Positions 1 through 4,813 of a stretch of DNA of 7,217 bases are shown piece by piece. The DNA is taken from positions 1 through 7,217 of the forward strand of contig CALPQG020000125.1 of assembly GCA_943325655.2 (NCBI GenBank), read 5' to 3'. Both the position numbers and the translations under genes were made by a program. The notes beneath the pieces are model-generated. The model did no database searches and had not been told where the DNA came from. It was given only the letters and a program-made list of their open reading frames with translations. Position 1 is the stretch's first letter. Every line of letters starts with the position of its first letter. The stretch is from Bifidobacterium breve. Lineage in GTDB: Bacteria; Bacteroidota; Bacteroidia; Cytophagales; UBA9547.

Positions 1-246
1 CATTTCCAACTTAGGTTTCGGCGTATTTTCTTCCATTGCTTGGTGTATTTGGTTCAGTTGTTTTTTCAAAGCCTTTCTTTTGGAATACATGGAAAACCCT
101 TTTCTTAAAGCAATGTATTGGTGTACATCGTTGGCAAAAACACTGTCAATCTGAAGACGCAGTTCATAGGTTTTGATTTCTTCGTCTGAAGCCCTGCCTT
201 CAAAATACTTTTCAATCAGTTCGTAGCTCAAAGATTTATCTTTCAT
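1..246 (-). CDS. Probable anti-sigma factor, N-terminal part (runs off the left edge)
   Basis: The minus strand is open from an ATG at 246-244 to the window edge, giving 82 codons without a stop. The product begins MKDKSLSYELIEKYFEGRAS and continues as a charged, soluble, helical segment with a Lys/Arg-rich stretch near residues 52-64. The phrase ELIEKYFEGRASDEE resembles the opening of many Bacteroidota anti-sigma factors and other products of sigma-linked genes (L-I-E-x-Y-hydrophobic-x-G...E). No membrane segment is reached in the visible part. The start overlaps the last 11 bases of the upstream sigma factor gene, so the two are almost certainly co-transcribed and probably translationally coupled. 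The role as inhibitor of that sigma factor is inferred from position and the N-terminal motif. The C-terminal half, which would show a membrane anchor or sensor domain, is outside the window. Confidence 0.6.
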   Translation of the reverse strand, partial: MKDKSLSYELIEKYFEGRASDEEIKTYELRLQIDSVFANDVHQYIALRKGFSMYSKRKALKKQLNQIHQAMEENTPKPKLEM

Positions 247-808
247 AAGACATGGATTTTACATCAATTGGCTGGTTAAAAAACAATTTCTTTAACCTTA
301 CCAGGCATTTGTATTTTTGGTTTTTGGCATTATCGGCATTGGTATACCCAAACTTTTCGGAAATACTTCCCATCGACAAATGATGCACATAATAGTCTTC
401 CAATATTTCCTTACAGGGATTCCCGATGGCATTTAATGCCGCTGCTAACTGAACATATTGTTGGTCGTTGGGTGAAACCAAATCTTCCTCCCGAATTTCT
501 GCTTCGAAATCGCTAACGATTGCGCCATACTTACGCTTTTCTGAAAGGCGTTTTAACCAAAGCCTTCTGCTCACCGCATAAAGGTAAGTGGCAATGCTGC
601 AGGTCAATTGGAGCGATTCTTCTGTTATTTTCTCATAAAACAATATAACGGCATCCTGGTAAATGTCTTTGGCATCTTGAGTGCTTCCACTGTTATTGAA
701 AACATAATGATGAATGGCCTGGTAATGTTTTTGGTACAAAGCATCCAATGCCTTTCCATCTCCCGAATTGATACCTTTGATAATGTCTGCATCAGTGTGG
801 TACGTCAT
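236..808 (-). CDS. ECF-type RNA polymerase sigma factor (sigma-70 family)
   Basis: A 190-residue alternative sigma factor of the extracytoplasmic-function type, which directs RNA polymerase to a small regulon. Region 2 spans roughly residues 20-92 (ALDALYQKHYQAIHHYVF, then DAKDIYQDAVILFYEKI, then the aromatic/basic melting and recognition part YLYAVSRRLWLKRLSEKRK). Region 4 spans about 120-176, with the helix-turn-helix containing FGYTNADNAKNQKYKCLVRLKK, a wording very common in Bacteroidota ECF sigmas. There is no region 1.1 or 3, as expected for ECF factors. I chose the ATG at 808-806; a TTG four codons upstream (820) keeps the frame open but is a weaker start. The stop overlaps the next gene (probable anti-sigma) by 11 bases, giving a sigma/anti-sigma pair. 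The regulon and inducing signal cannot be read from this sequence. Confidence 0.93.
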   Translation of the reverse strand: MTYHTDADIIKGINSGDGKALDALYQKHYQAIHHYVFNNSGSTQDAKDIYQDAVILFYEKITEESLQLTCSIATYLYAVSRRLWLKRLSEKRKYGAIVSDFEAEIREEDLVSPNDQQYVQLAAALNAIGNPCKEILEDYYVHHLSMGSISEKFGYTNADNAKNQKYKCLVRLKKLFFNQPIDVKSMSYER

Positions 809-814
809 AATTAT

Positions 815-856
815 TTTCAATTACGTTGTTATAAAAAATGACAAAAAAGGTAACCC
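815..856 (-). promoter_or_regulatory. Possible self-recognised ECF promoter of the sigma gene
   Basis: Upstream of the sigma factor, read on the minus strand, there is GGGTTACC (856-849) followed by a T-rich stretch and then ATAACAACGTAA (832-821). The first block resembles an ECF -35 element (core TAAC/TTAC with flanking G), and a CGT-containing block lies about 16 bases further on where an ECF -10 element would be. Transcription would begin only about 10 bases before the ATG. No Bacteroidota housekeeping TAnnTTTG element is seen here. Self-activation is usual for ECF factors, but this assignment rests on motif resemblance only. Confidence 0.33.
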
Positions 857-1054
857 ATAAAAAAACACCTTTTGGCAAAATATTACTTTCTATTTAAACG
901 CTCATTTATCAGGTTATTGTACAAGTATTTTGACACAATAATATTATACGCGCTTTAAACATTGCTGAATTCAAATTAAACAGGCATTTATTAGATCACG
1001 ACAGACCGATATAAAAATGTTAAATTAAAATATATGGTCGTGGGGTAATCATTA

Positions 1055-1152
1055 GTGCAATTTGCGTGAGAGATTGAGGTATGGTTTGAGCTTCCCGAAT
1101 CAATAGGGACGAGTACCGCAAGCACGATCCGCCGCGGCGGGCACACCCAACC
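1055..1152. repeat. GC-rich REP-like intergenic element with a 12-base palindrome
   Basis: This block is conspicuously GC-rich in otherwise AT-rich DNA. It contains the perfect palindrome CCGCCGCGGCGG (1129-1140), a small TCCC/GGGA stem (1093-1096 with 1106-1109), and boundary-like strings TTGCGTGAGAGATTG near the left and GGGCACACCC at 1139-1148. Strings like these recur between genes in Bacteroidota genomes as dispersed palindromic elements; that recognition is from memory, since only one copy is visible here. It codes for nothing. The exact ends are a guess, and movement by a RAYT-type transposase is possible but not shown. Confidence 0.45.
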
Positions 1153-1272
1153 TAAAAAAAGAGTAAAATTTTACACATTGTATTGATAGCACTACTTAAG
1201 AACAGTTACAATCTAGAAAATAATTAGGGTAAGTGCATTAGTAAGCAGTCCCTATTAAAATCAATACCAAAA

Positions 1273-1626
1273 TCAATTGTTACAACCTGCAAAAGATTCA
1301 GTAACTGTATAATGCACAACAAAATCAGCGAAGGCTTTATTGGTTTCTATAAAAACAGAAAAATCTGCAAACCCTCGAGCTGTCGTAAAAAACCAATGTC
1401 CCGCTTTGTCGGCATACAACGCATTATCTTGTTTGTAAACAATCACGTTGGCAAATGCTGCACTTTCTTCAATAAAAACACGATAGGTAGCATCAACTCT
1501 ATTTTTTTCAATGTAGGCAGAACCAAATATTTGACAAGGATCAATATTTTTACTGTTCTGAGCATGTGATGACATGATCCAGCCGAAACAAAATACCGAT
1601 ATTAAAAATGATTTGTACATAAACAT
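1273..1626 (-). CDS. Small exported DUF6150-like beta-repeat protein
   Basis: A 117-residue protein of unknown function. The N-terminus is a clear signal peptide: a Lys at residue 5, a hydrophobic core FLISVFCFGWIMSS (7-20), and a probable cleavage site SHA-Q after residue 22, so the product is predicted to be periplasmic or secreted. The mature part has short alternating strands in repeats: ATYRVFIEESAAFANVIVYK (46-65), HWFFTTARGFADFSVF (77-92) and VFIETNKAFADFVVHY (91-106). The recurring pattern of a strand, a small-residue/acidic turn, then F-A-(N/D) and another strand is the pattern I associate with DUF6150 proteins. Cys31 and Cys115 sit at opposite ends of the mature chain and could form a disulfide closing the fold. 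A second ATG lies two codons in (1620-1618). It follows tpiA by 79 bases of heptamer-repeat DNA; no separate promoter is evident, so read-through from tpiA is possible. Confidence 0.75.
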   Translation of the reverse strand: MFMYKSFLISVFCFGWIMSSHAQNSKNIDPCQIFGSAYIEKNRVDATYRVFIEESAAFANVIVYKQDNALYADKAGHWFFTTARGFADFSVFIETNKAFADFVVHYTVTESFAGCNN

Positions 1627-1630
1627 TAAG

Positions 1631-1704
1631 TAAAGAGTACAGTGTAAAGAGTACTGAGACTAGGATAAATAATCAATACCCTGTACCCAGTACCCTGTAC
1701 TAAA
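1631..1704. repeat. Degenerate heptamer repeat tract (GTAnnnn units)
   Basis: The spacer between tpiA and the DUF6150-like gene is built from 7-base units with a GTA start. On the plus strand, TAAAGAGTACAGTG (1631-1644) and TAAAGAGTACTGAG (1645-1658) are a near-identical 14-base pair. TACCCTGTACCCAG (1677-1690) and TACCCTGTACTAAA (1691-1704) form a second pair, which reads on the minus strand as GTACAGG, GTACTGG, GTACAGG. The same period and related units recur at 2892-3089. Confidence 0.65.
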
Positions 1705-1705
1705 C

Positions 1706-2470
1706 CTATTTCGCAGCTTTAACAACTTCAACAAATTCACGGGCAACCAAAGCGGCACCGCCAATCAATCCACCGTCAATATCAGGACAATCAAACAATT
1801 CAACTGCATTGCTTGCTTTGCAACTTCCACCATACTGAATAGTGATCGCATCGGCCGTAGCCTGACCATATTTACTTGCAATATGATTTCTAATCATCAA
1901 ATGCATTTCTTGTGCTTGTTCAGATGAAGCTGTAACTCCAGTTCCGATAGCCCAAATTGGTTCGTATGCCAACACAACTTTTCTGAATTCAGTGTCTACC
2001 AAATGGAACAAACTGTCAGTAATTTGTGATTTTACAAAATCAATATGAATTCCTTGTTCACGTTGTGCTAAAGTTTCACCCATGCAAAATATGGGCACCA
2101 TACCCGCTTCCAAAACAAGGTTTGTTTTTTCGGCAAGCATTTCATTGCTTTCGTTGAAATACTCTCTTCTTTCGCTGTGTCCAATAATCACATAATCTAC
2201 ACCTACAGACTTCAACATCTCTACAGAAATTTCACCGGTATAAGCTCCTGATTTTTTATTGCTTACATTTTGAGCTCCTAAAAATATATTTTTACTGTCG
2301 CCAATCAATTTTTTCACACTTGTTAAATGTGTAAATGGAGGGCAAAGCACGATGTTAACGTTTGATTTCACTTCGTCATTAGCAATATTAATTACTTCAG
2401 AAGCTAATTTTAAGCCATCTTCAAGGCTTTTGTTCATTTTCCAGTTTCCTGCTACGATGTATTGTCTCAT
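1706..2470 (-). CDS. tpiA: Triosephosphate isomerase
   Basis: Interconverts dihydroxyacetone phosphate and glyceraldehyde 3-phosphate in glycolysis and gluconeogenesis; cytosolic, normally a homodimer. The product is 254 residues, a usual length for the family. All catalytic features are present: Asn9 and Lys11 in GNWKMN, His98 in IIGHSERR, and Glu170 in the YEPIWAIGTG signature, which leads into the phosphate-gripping loop 6 (about 171-181). The phosphate-binding segments YGGS (213-216) and GGLIGGAAL (233-241) follow. The reading frame is open for 38 codons further upstream, but MRQYIVAGNWKMN is the canonical start, and the extension would cross the promoter, so I chose the ATG at 2470-2468. 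It has its own promoter and diverges from the DUF493 gene. Downstream is the DUF6150-like gene on the same strand. Confidence 0.98.
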   Translation of the reverse strand: MRQYIVAGNWKMNKSLEDGLKLASEVINIANDEVKSNVNIVLCPPFTHLTSVKKLIGDSKNIFLGAQNVSNKKSGAYTGEISVEMLKSVGVDYVIIGHSERREYFNESNEMLAEKTNLVLEAGMVPIFCMGETLAQREQGIHIDFVKSQITDSLFHLVDTEFRKVVLAYEPIWAIGTGVTASSEQAQEMHLMIRNHIASKYGQATADAITIQYGGSCKASNAVELFDCPDIDGGLIGGAALVAREFVEVVKAAK

Positions 2471-2493
2471 TGTAATGATATTAATTGAAGCTT

Positions 2494-2524
2494 CAAAGAT
2501 AAGCGACTTAGCATAAAGTACAAA
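2494..2524 (-). promoter_or_regulatory. tpiA promoter, Bacteroidota housekeeping type
   Basis: Read on the minus strand, TTTG (2524-2521) is separated by exactly 19 bases from TATCTTTG (2501-2494). This is a full match to the Bacteroidota sigma-ABfr consensus TTTG-N19-21-TAnnTTTG. Transcription would start near 2488, leaving a leader of about 18-20 bases without a Shine-Dalgarno sequence, which is normal in this phylum. Confidence 0.75.
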
Positions 2525-2531
2525 ATTTAGT

Positions 2532-2562
2532 TTTGTGTAATAAATTAGGAGCTCTATTTTTA
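2532..2562 (+). promoter_or_regulatory. Probable promoter of the DUF493 gene
   Basis: TTTG (2532-2535), a 19-base spacer, then TATTTTTA (2555-2562), which matches TAnnTTTG at all but the last base. The start would be near 2568, about 43 bases before the ATG. The -33 element faces away from that of tpiA; together they form CAAAA-TTTAG-TTTTG (2521-2535), a symmetric inverted repeat. An alternative TAACTTTA (2599-2606) is too close to the ATG and has no -33 partner at the right distance. Confidence 0.45.
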
Positions 2563-2610
2563 TCGCTCGCTTGCCGTTAAACACTCACCACTATTCATTA
2601 ACTTTAAGCC

Positions 2611-2889
2611 ATGAATGTAGACTTACCATTTGAAAACTTACTCGTAAAGTTAAAAGAAGACTTTACCTGGCCACAGACTTACATGTTTAAATTTATTGTC
2701 GCCAACGAAAACGTTGCCGCTAAAAGTTCCTTGTTAATGTTATTTACTACTGAATCGACTATCACTGAAAAAGATTCCTCTGGAGGAAAATATAAGAGTC
2801 TTACCATAACCACATTTATGGACAGTGCCGAACTGGTAATCGAAACCTATAAAAAAGTAGCCGGCATTCCTGGGGTGATGGCTTTATAG
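2611..2889 (+). CDS. DUF493 (YbeD-like) family protein
   Basis: A 92-residue cytosolic protein of the DUF493/YbeD family, which adopts a small alpha/beta ferredoxin-like fold resembling ACT domains. Family landmarks are WPQTYMFKFIVA (20-31), the central SSGGKYKSLTITT segment (56-68), and the C-terminal helix and end SAELVIETYKKVAGIPGVMAL (72-92). The length is typical and the gene is complete. The family has no settled biochemical function; a regulatory or adaptor role is often assumed from the fold. It is transcribed divergently from tpiA and convergently with the DHFR-like gene, so it is probably monocistronic. The stop codon abuts the heptamer repeat array. Confidence 0.88.
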   Translation: MNVDLPFENLLVKLKEDFTWPQTYMFKFIVANENVAAKSSLLMLFTTESTITEKDSSGGKYKSLTITTFMDSAELVIETYKKVAGIPGVMAL

Positions 2890-2891
2890 TA

Positions 2892-3089
2892 GTACAAAGT
2901 ATTAGGTATTAGGTACAAAGTATTAGGTACAAGGGATTCGGTAAAAAGGATTCGGTAAAAAGGATTCGGTAAAAAGGATTCGGTAAAAGGTATTAGGTAA
3001 AAAGGTATTAGGTAAAAAGGATTCGGTAAAAAGGATTGATTCAGCATCAATCCTTTTGTACCTAATACCTAAGACTTAATACCTTGTAC
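2892..3089. repeat. Heptamer repeat array in inverted halves, between convergent genes
   Basis: Almost the whole interval is made of 7-base units. Plus-strand units from 2892: GTACAAA, GTATTAG, GTATTAG, GTACAAA, GTATTAG, GTACAAG. From 2934 come alternating GGATTCG and GTAAAAA, giving a 14-base period, copied exactly at 2934, 2948 and 2962, with variants of 13 and 15 bases at 2976-3018 and one more exact copy at 3019-3032. After a hairpin at 3029-3057 the same units recur on the minus strand (GTACAAG, GTATTAA, GTCTTAG, GTATTAG, GTACAAA, reading 3089 down to 3055). The right half runs into the last codons of the DHFR-like gene. An open frame across the array on the minus strand encodes only a low-complexity peptide and is not a gene. 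Confidence 0.85.
3029..3057. terminator. Bidirectional intrinsic terminator
   Basis: AAAAGGATTGAT (3029-3040) and ATCAATCCTTTT (3046-3057) form a 12-base-pair stem with loop TCAGC. The outer A/T pairs supply a U-tract in both directions, so it can end the DUF493 transcript and the convergent DHFR-like transcript. It sits at the centre of symmetry of the heptamer array. Confidence 0.75.
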
Positions 3090-3608
3090 CTTATAATGCA
3101 CTTGTACCAATCCTGATTCAAATGCCTGAGAACTGACAAGTTGTAATTTATTCTCAGGCCTTCCAGGTTTAAACAACTCAATTCCTCCTCCAAGTAAAAC
3201 TGGGACAATGGAAATAACCAGCTCATCAAATAAATTATTGTTCAGTAATAAATTCACAATCTCAGCGCCACCATCACAATAAATATTTTTGCCTGGCATA
3301 GCTTTCAACTTTTTAACAAGTTCAGTGACATCCTCTGTGTAAAAATGAATGTTCCCTAAAGAAGTATGGGGTGTTCGGGTAATAATGTATGACATTTTAT
3401 CTTGATGGGGATAATCAACACCCATAGACAAAACCTTGTCATACGTTTTTCGCCCCACAATTACCGTATCCACAGAAGCAACAAATTTATGGTAGCCATA
3501 ATCCTCCCCCTCTTTTTCAACCTCAGAAAGCCAGGACAAATCGCCATCAGGTTTGGCAATATAACCATCCAAACTCATGGCGATATAAAGTATCAGTTTT
3601 CTATCCAT
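3069..3608 (-). CDS. RibD C-terminal / dihydrofolate reductase-like protein
   Basis: A 179-residue NADPH-type reductase fold protein of the RibD-C (YyaP/YwjB-like) family. Landmarks: LILYIAMSLDGYIAKPDGD (5-23), the nucleotide-binding VDTVIVGRKTYDKVL (46-60), YIITRTP (74-80), and NIYCDGGAEIVNLLL (108-122) followed by ISIVPVLLGGGIELF (132-146), where the glycine run binds the dinucleotide. Members are commonly annotated as dihydrofolate reductase, but their substrates are mostly unknown; true FolA activity should not be assumed. I chose the ATG at 3608 because the family usually begins M-x-K-L-I-L-Y-I-A. An upstream ATG at 3635 would add nine residues and overlap the IscA-like gene by 8 bases (ATGAATGA), a layout that would permit coupling. 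The final codons (KVQGIKS) lie inside heptamer-repeat DNA, so the C-terminus may vary between strains. Confidence 0.87.
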   Translation of the reverse strand: MDRKLILYIAMSLDGYIAKPDGDLSWLSEVEKEGEDYGYHKFVASVDTVIVGRKTYDKVLSMGVDYPHQDKMSYIITRTPHTSLGNIHFYTEDVTELVKKLKAMPGKNIYCDGGAEIVNLLLNNNLFDELVISIVPVLLGGGIELFKPGRPENKLQLVSSQAFESGLVQVHYKVQGIKS

Positions 3609-3627
3609 TTTTTTACTTAACAATATA

Positions 3628-3942
3628 TCATTCATTTATTTCATCTAAAAAAACAAAACCTCTGGCATCTTCATCCACGAAGTCAACCAATTTCCCAATC
3701 AAATGCATGGTGTCTTTTTTGGCAATAAACACTTTTATCCCATCTATTTCATAGGTTTTATCCTGTTCTTTTTCAGTATCAAAGCCCAACAAAAAACCAA
3801 TCCCAGCACAACCACTTCCCTTCACTCCTAACCTCAAACCATATTGCTGAGGAATATTTTTATTTAAGAAAATGTCTTTAATTTCCGTCAAAGCTTTGGA
3901 AGTAATGGTTAGAGGAAGTTTATTGATGATTTCAAATGCCAT
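3628..3942 (-). CDS. IscA/HesB-like protein with a single cysteine
   Basis: A 104-residue member of the HesB/IscA/ErpA family, which normally carries iron or an Fe-S cluster for delivery to apoproteins. The fold signature is intact: ITSKALTEIKDIF (13-25), YGLRLGVKGSGCAGIGFLLGF (34-54), the IDGIKVFIAKKD hairpin (66-77) and LVDFVDEDARGFVF (85-98). Canonical members have three ligands, one in the GCSG-like loop and two in a C-terminal CGCG. Here only Cys45 (GSGCAG) remains, and the chain ends GFVFLDEINE with no CxC. Cluster binding by the usual three-cysteine scheme is therefore impossible, though a dimer with one Cys per chain or a glutathione-assisted site remains possible. Similar single-Cys forms exist in Bacteroidota beside canonical paralogues (from memory). 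First gene of a two-gene unit with the DHFR-like gene. Confidence 0.87.
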   Translation of the reverse strand: MAFEIINKLPLTITSKALTEIKDIFLNKNIPQQYGLRLGVKGSGCAGIGFLLGFDTEKEQDKTYEIDGIKVFIAKKDTMHLIGKLVDFVDEDARGFVFLDEINE

Positions 3943-3949
3943 ATCAAAC

Positions 3950-3965
3950 TATTTTTGCAAAAATA
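3950..3965 (-). promoter_or_regulatory. -7 element of the IscA-like gene inside a 16-base palindrome
   Basis: The minus strand carries TATTTTTG (3965-3958), a full match to the -7 consensus TAnnTTTG, which would start transcription about 10 bases before the ATG. No TTTG lies at the expected -33 distance, so the promoter may be weak or activator-dependent. The element is half of the perfect palindrome TATTTTTGCAAAAATA (3950-3965), a possible operator. Confidence 0.42.
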
Positions 3966-4078
3966 TCTAAAAATAAACTTTATACACTTTGTAATCAGAT
4001 AATTCTTAAATTGCTTGCTCAAATAGATTTATTACTTGTCATTTGATTCATCAATAACCAAACGCTTTTAAAAAGAAC

Positions 4079-4600
4079 ATGGAATATCTTAGCGATTTTA
4101 TTAAAATTTTATTGCCGGCTGGAGTGGTACTTTATGCCATGGTCATTACAGTTAAATCATTCCTCAACAATGATTTTGAAAAAAAATTGGTTGACATCAA
4201 AATCAAATCAACTGCTTCTATCTTGCCAATTCGTTTACAAGCTTACGAACGTGTTTGCCTATTACTGGAAAGAATTTCTCCAGGAAATATTATCGTGAGG
4301 CTTAATGTAACCGAAATGCATGCGTCACAGTTGCACCAATTGTTAAATGCGGAGATAAGAAATGAGCTTAACCATAACCTTTCACAACAAATGTACATCA
4401 GTGACAAGGCGTGGGTAGAAATTAAAAATGCGGTAGAAGACACCATAAGTTTAATTAACAAATCCTATTCAGCAACAGCACCAGATGCCAGAGGAATTGA
4501 ACTGGCAAAAAAAATCATCGAAAACTCAATTATGAGACAAGAAAGCCCTATAGAATCGGCATTACAATTTATTAAAAATGAAATCAGAGAAATATTTTGA
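4079..4600 (+). CDS. Conserved Bacteroidota protein of unknown function, one N-terminal membrane segment
   Basis: A 173-residue protein. One hydrophobic helix, about residues 9-28 (KILLPAGVVLYAMVITVKSF), anchors it to the inner membrane, with the remainder predicted cytosolic and largely helical. The most distinctive piece is LPIRLQAYERVCLLLERISP (49-68), followed by NIIVRLN (70-76) and LNAEIRNELNHNLSQQMYIS (89-108). This arrangement recalls a Bacteroidota family of about 170-180 residues that I believe is catalogued as DUF7935, from memory and uncertain. No catalytic motif is visible. The gene stands alone: upstream is the divergent IscA-like gene, and downstream is a 141-base stretch ending in a strong terminator. 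No convincing TAnnTTTG promoter precedes it, apart from the palindrome at 3950-3965 read on the plus strand, 121 bases upstream. Confidence 0.75.
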   Translation: MEYLSDFIKILLPAGVVLYAMVITVKSFLNNDFEKKLVDIKIKSTASILPIRLQAYERVCLLLERISPGNIIVRLNVTEMHASQLHQLLNAEIRNELNHNLSQQMYISDKAWVEIKNAVEDTISLINKSYSATAPDARGIELAKKIIENSIMRQESPIESALQFIKNEIREIF

Positions 4601-4662
4601 TTTTTATAAGAAAAAATACAATTTTGAACATCGTATTTATAGAGCGATTAATCTTGAAAAAA

Positions 4663-4786
4663 TAAGTTTGGCAAGGTACTTGTAAAACATAAACTATACA
4701 TATTAAATACTACGATTATGCCAATCATCTAATTTTATTTGAAATCCCAAAATTCCTTCGCTGGAGTTTTGGGATTTTGCTTTTAT
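4663..4786 (+). ncRNA. Candidate small RNA unit or 3' untranslated region
   Basis: Between the membrane-protein gene and the attenuator there is a promoter-like start and a strong terminator with no gene between them. TAAGTTTG (4663-4670) is a full -7 match but has no TTTG at the -33 distance. Overlapping it, TTGGCAAGGTACTTGTA (4668-4684) resembles a sigma-54 promoter, with GG and the TTG block correctly spaced, although the -12 GC reads GT. A transcript from about 4677 or 4695 to 4782 would be roughly 90-105 nt. The only frame inside is ATG plus three codons (4718-4732). It could equally be the 3' tail of the preceding gene. Confidence 0.3.
4742..4786 (+). terminator. Strong intrinsic terminator
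   Basis: AAATCCCAAAATTCC (4742-4756) pairs with GGAGTTTTGGGATTT (4763-4777) to give a 15-base-pair stem with one G-T wobble and loop TTCGCT, followed by TGCTTTTATT. It ends whatever is transcribed from the left and isolates the pheA leader from upstream transcription. Confidence 0.8.
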
Positions 4787-4799
4787 TGTATTTCATTTG
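4768..4799 (+). promoter_or_regulatory. Possible promoter of the pheA leader and operon
   Basis: TTTG (4768-4771), a 20-base spacer, then TTCATTTG (4792-4799), which matches TAnnTTTG except that the second base is T. The start would be near 4806, just before the leader peptide ATG at 4814. The -33 element lies inside the 3' arm of the preceding terminator. It is the only candidate at a workable distance between that terminator and the leader peptide. Confidence 0.4.
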
Positions 4800-4813
4800 T
4801 AATCAATAAAGCC

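Larger units (their letters stand above)
809..1272. other. Long non-coding interval between the sigma and DUF6150-like genes
   Basis: No reading frame with a plausible product occurs here on either strand. What it holds: the sigma promoter region at its left end; a short inverted repeat TTTTG-G-CAAAA (870-880) further upstream of that promoter; an imperfect hairpin in which CACGAC (997-1002) can pair with GTCGTG (1037-1042) and ATATA with TATAT inside it; a GC-rich REP-like element (about 1055-1152); a 12-base palindrome GTAAAATTTTAC (1163-1174); and a weak TAGGG/CCCTA stem (1225-1229 with 1250-1254) that, read on the minus strand and followed by TTATTTT, might end the DUF6150-like transcript. 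Confidence 0.6.

Noticed and set aside
608..841. Open frame on the plus strand opposite the sigma factor
   Set aside because: Antisense of a clearly recognisable ECF sigma factor; the protein resembles nothing and has no promoter.
1312..1569. 85-codon open frame on the plus strand
   Set aside because: Antisense shadow of the DUF6150-like gene, whose signal peptide and repeat pattern are convincing.
2471..2584. 38-codon N-terminal extension of triosephosphate isomerase
   Set aside because: The extension crosses a consensus promoter and precedes the canonical MRQYIVAGNWKMN start, so it is not translated as part of the enzyme.
2847..3050. 67-codon open frame on the minus strand (repeating L-P-N-P-F / T-E-S-F peptide)
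   Set aside because: It is the translation of the heptamer repeat array plus the antisense of the DUF493 end. The peptide is low-complexity and there is no plausible start context.
2892..3089. CRISPR array
   Set aside because: The repeats are 7 or 14 bases with no unique spacers of regular length, and no cas genes are near.
3402..3620. Open frame on the plus strand opposite the DHFR-like gene
   Set aside because: Shadow of a gene with clear family motifs on the other strand.
4243..4461. Open frame on the minus strand inside the membrane-protein gene
   Set aside because: Antisense shadow; the plus-strand frame is longer and has conserved-looking motifs and a membrane anchor.
4718..4732. Four-codon frame (ATG CCA ATC ATC TAA) before the 4742-4786 terminator, as a second leader peptide
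   Set aside because: Too short and without a run of regulatory codons; the following hairpin has no visible alternative pairing partner.
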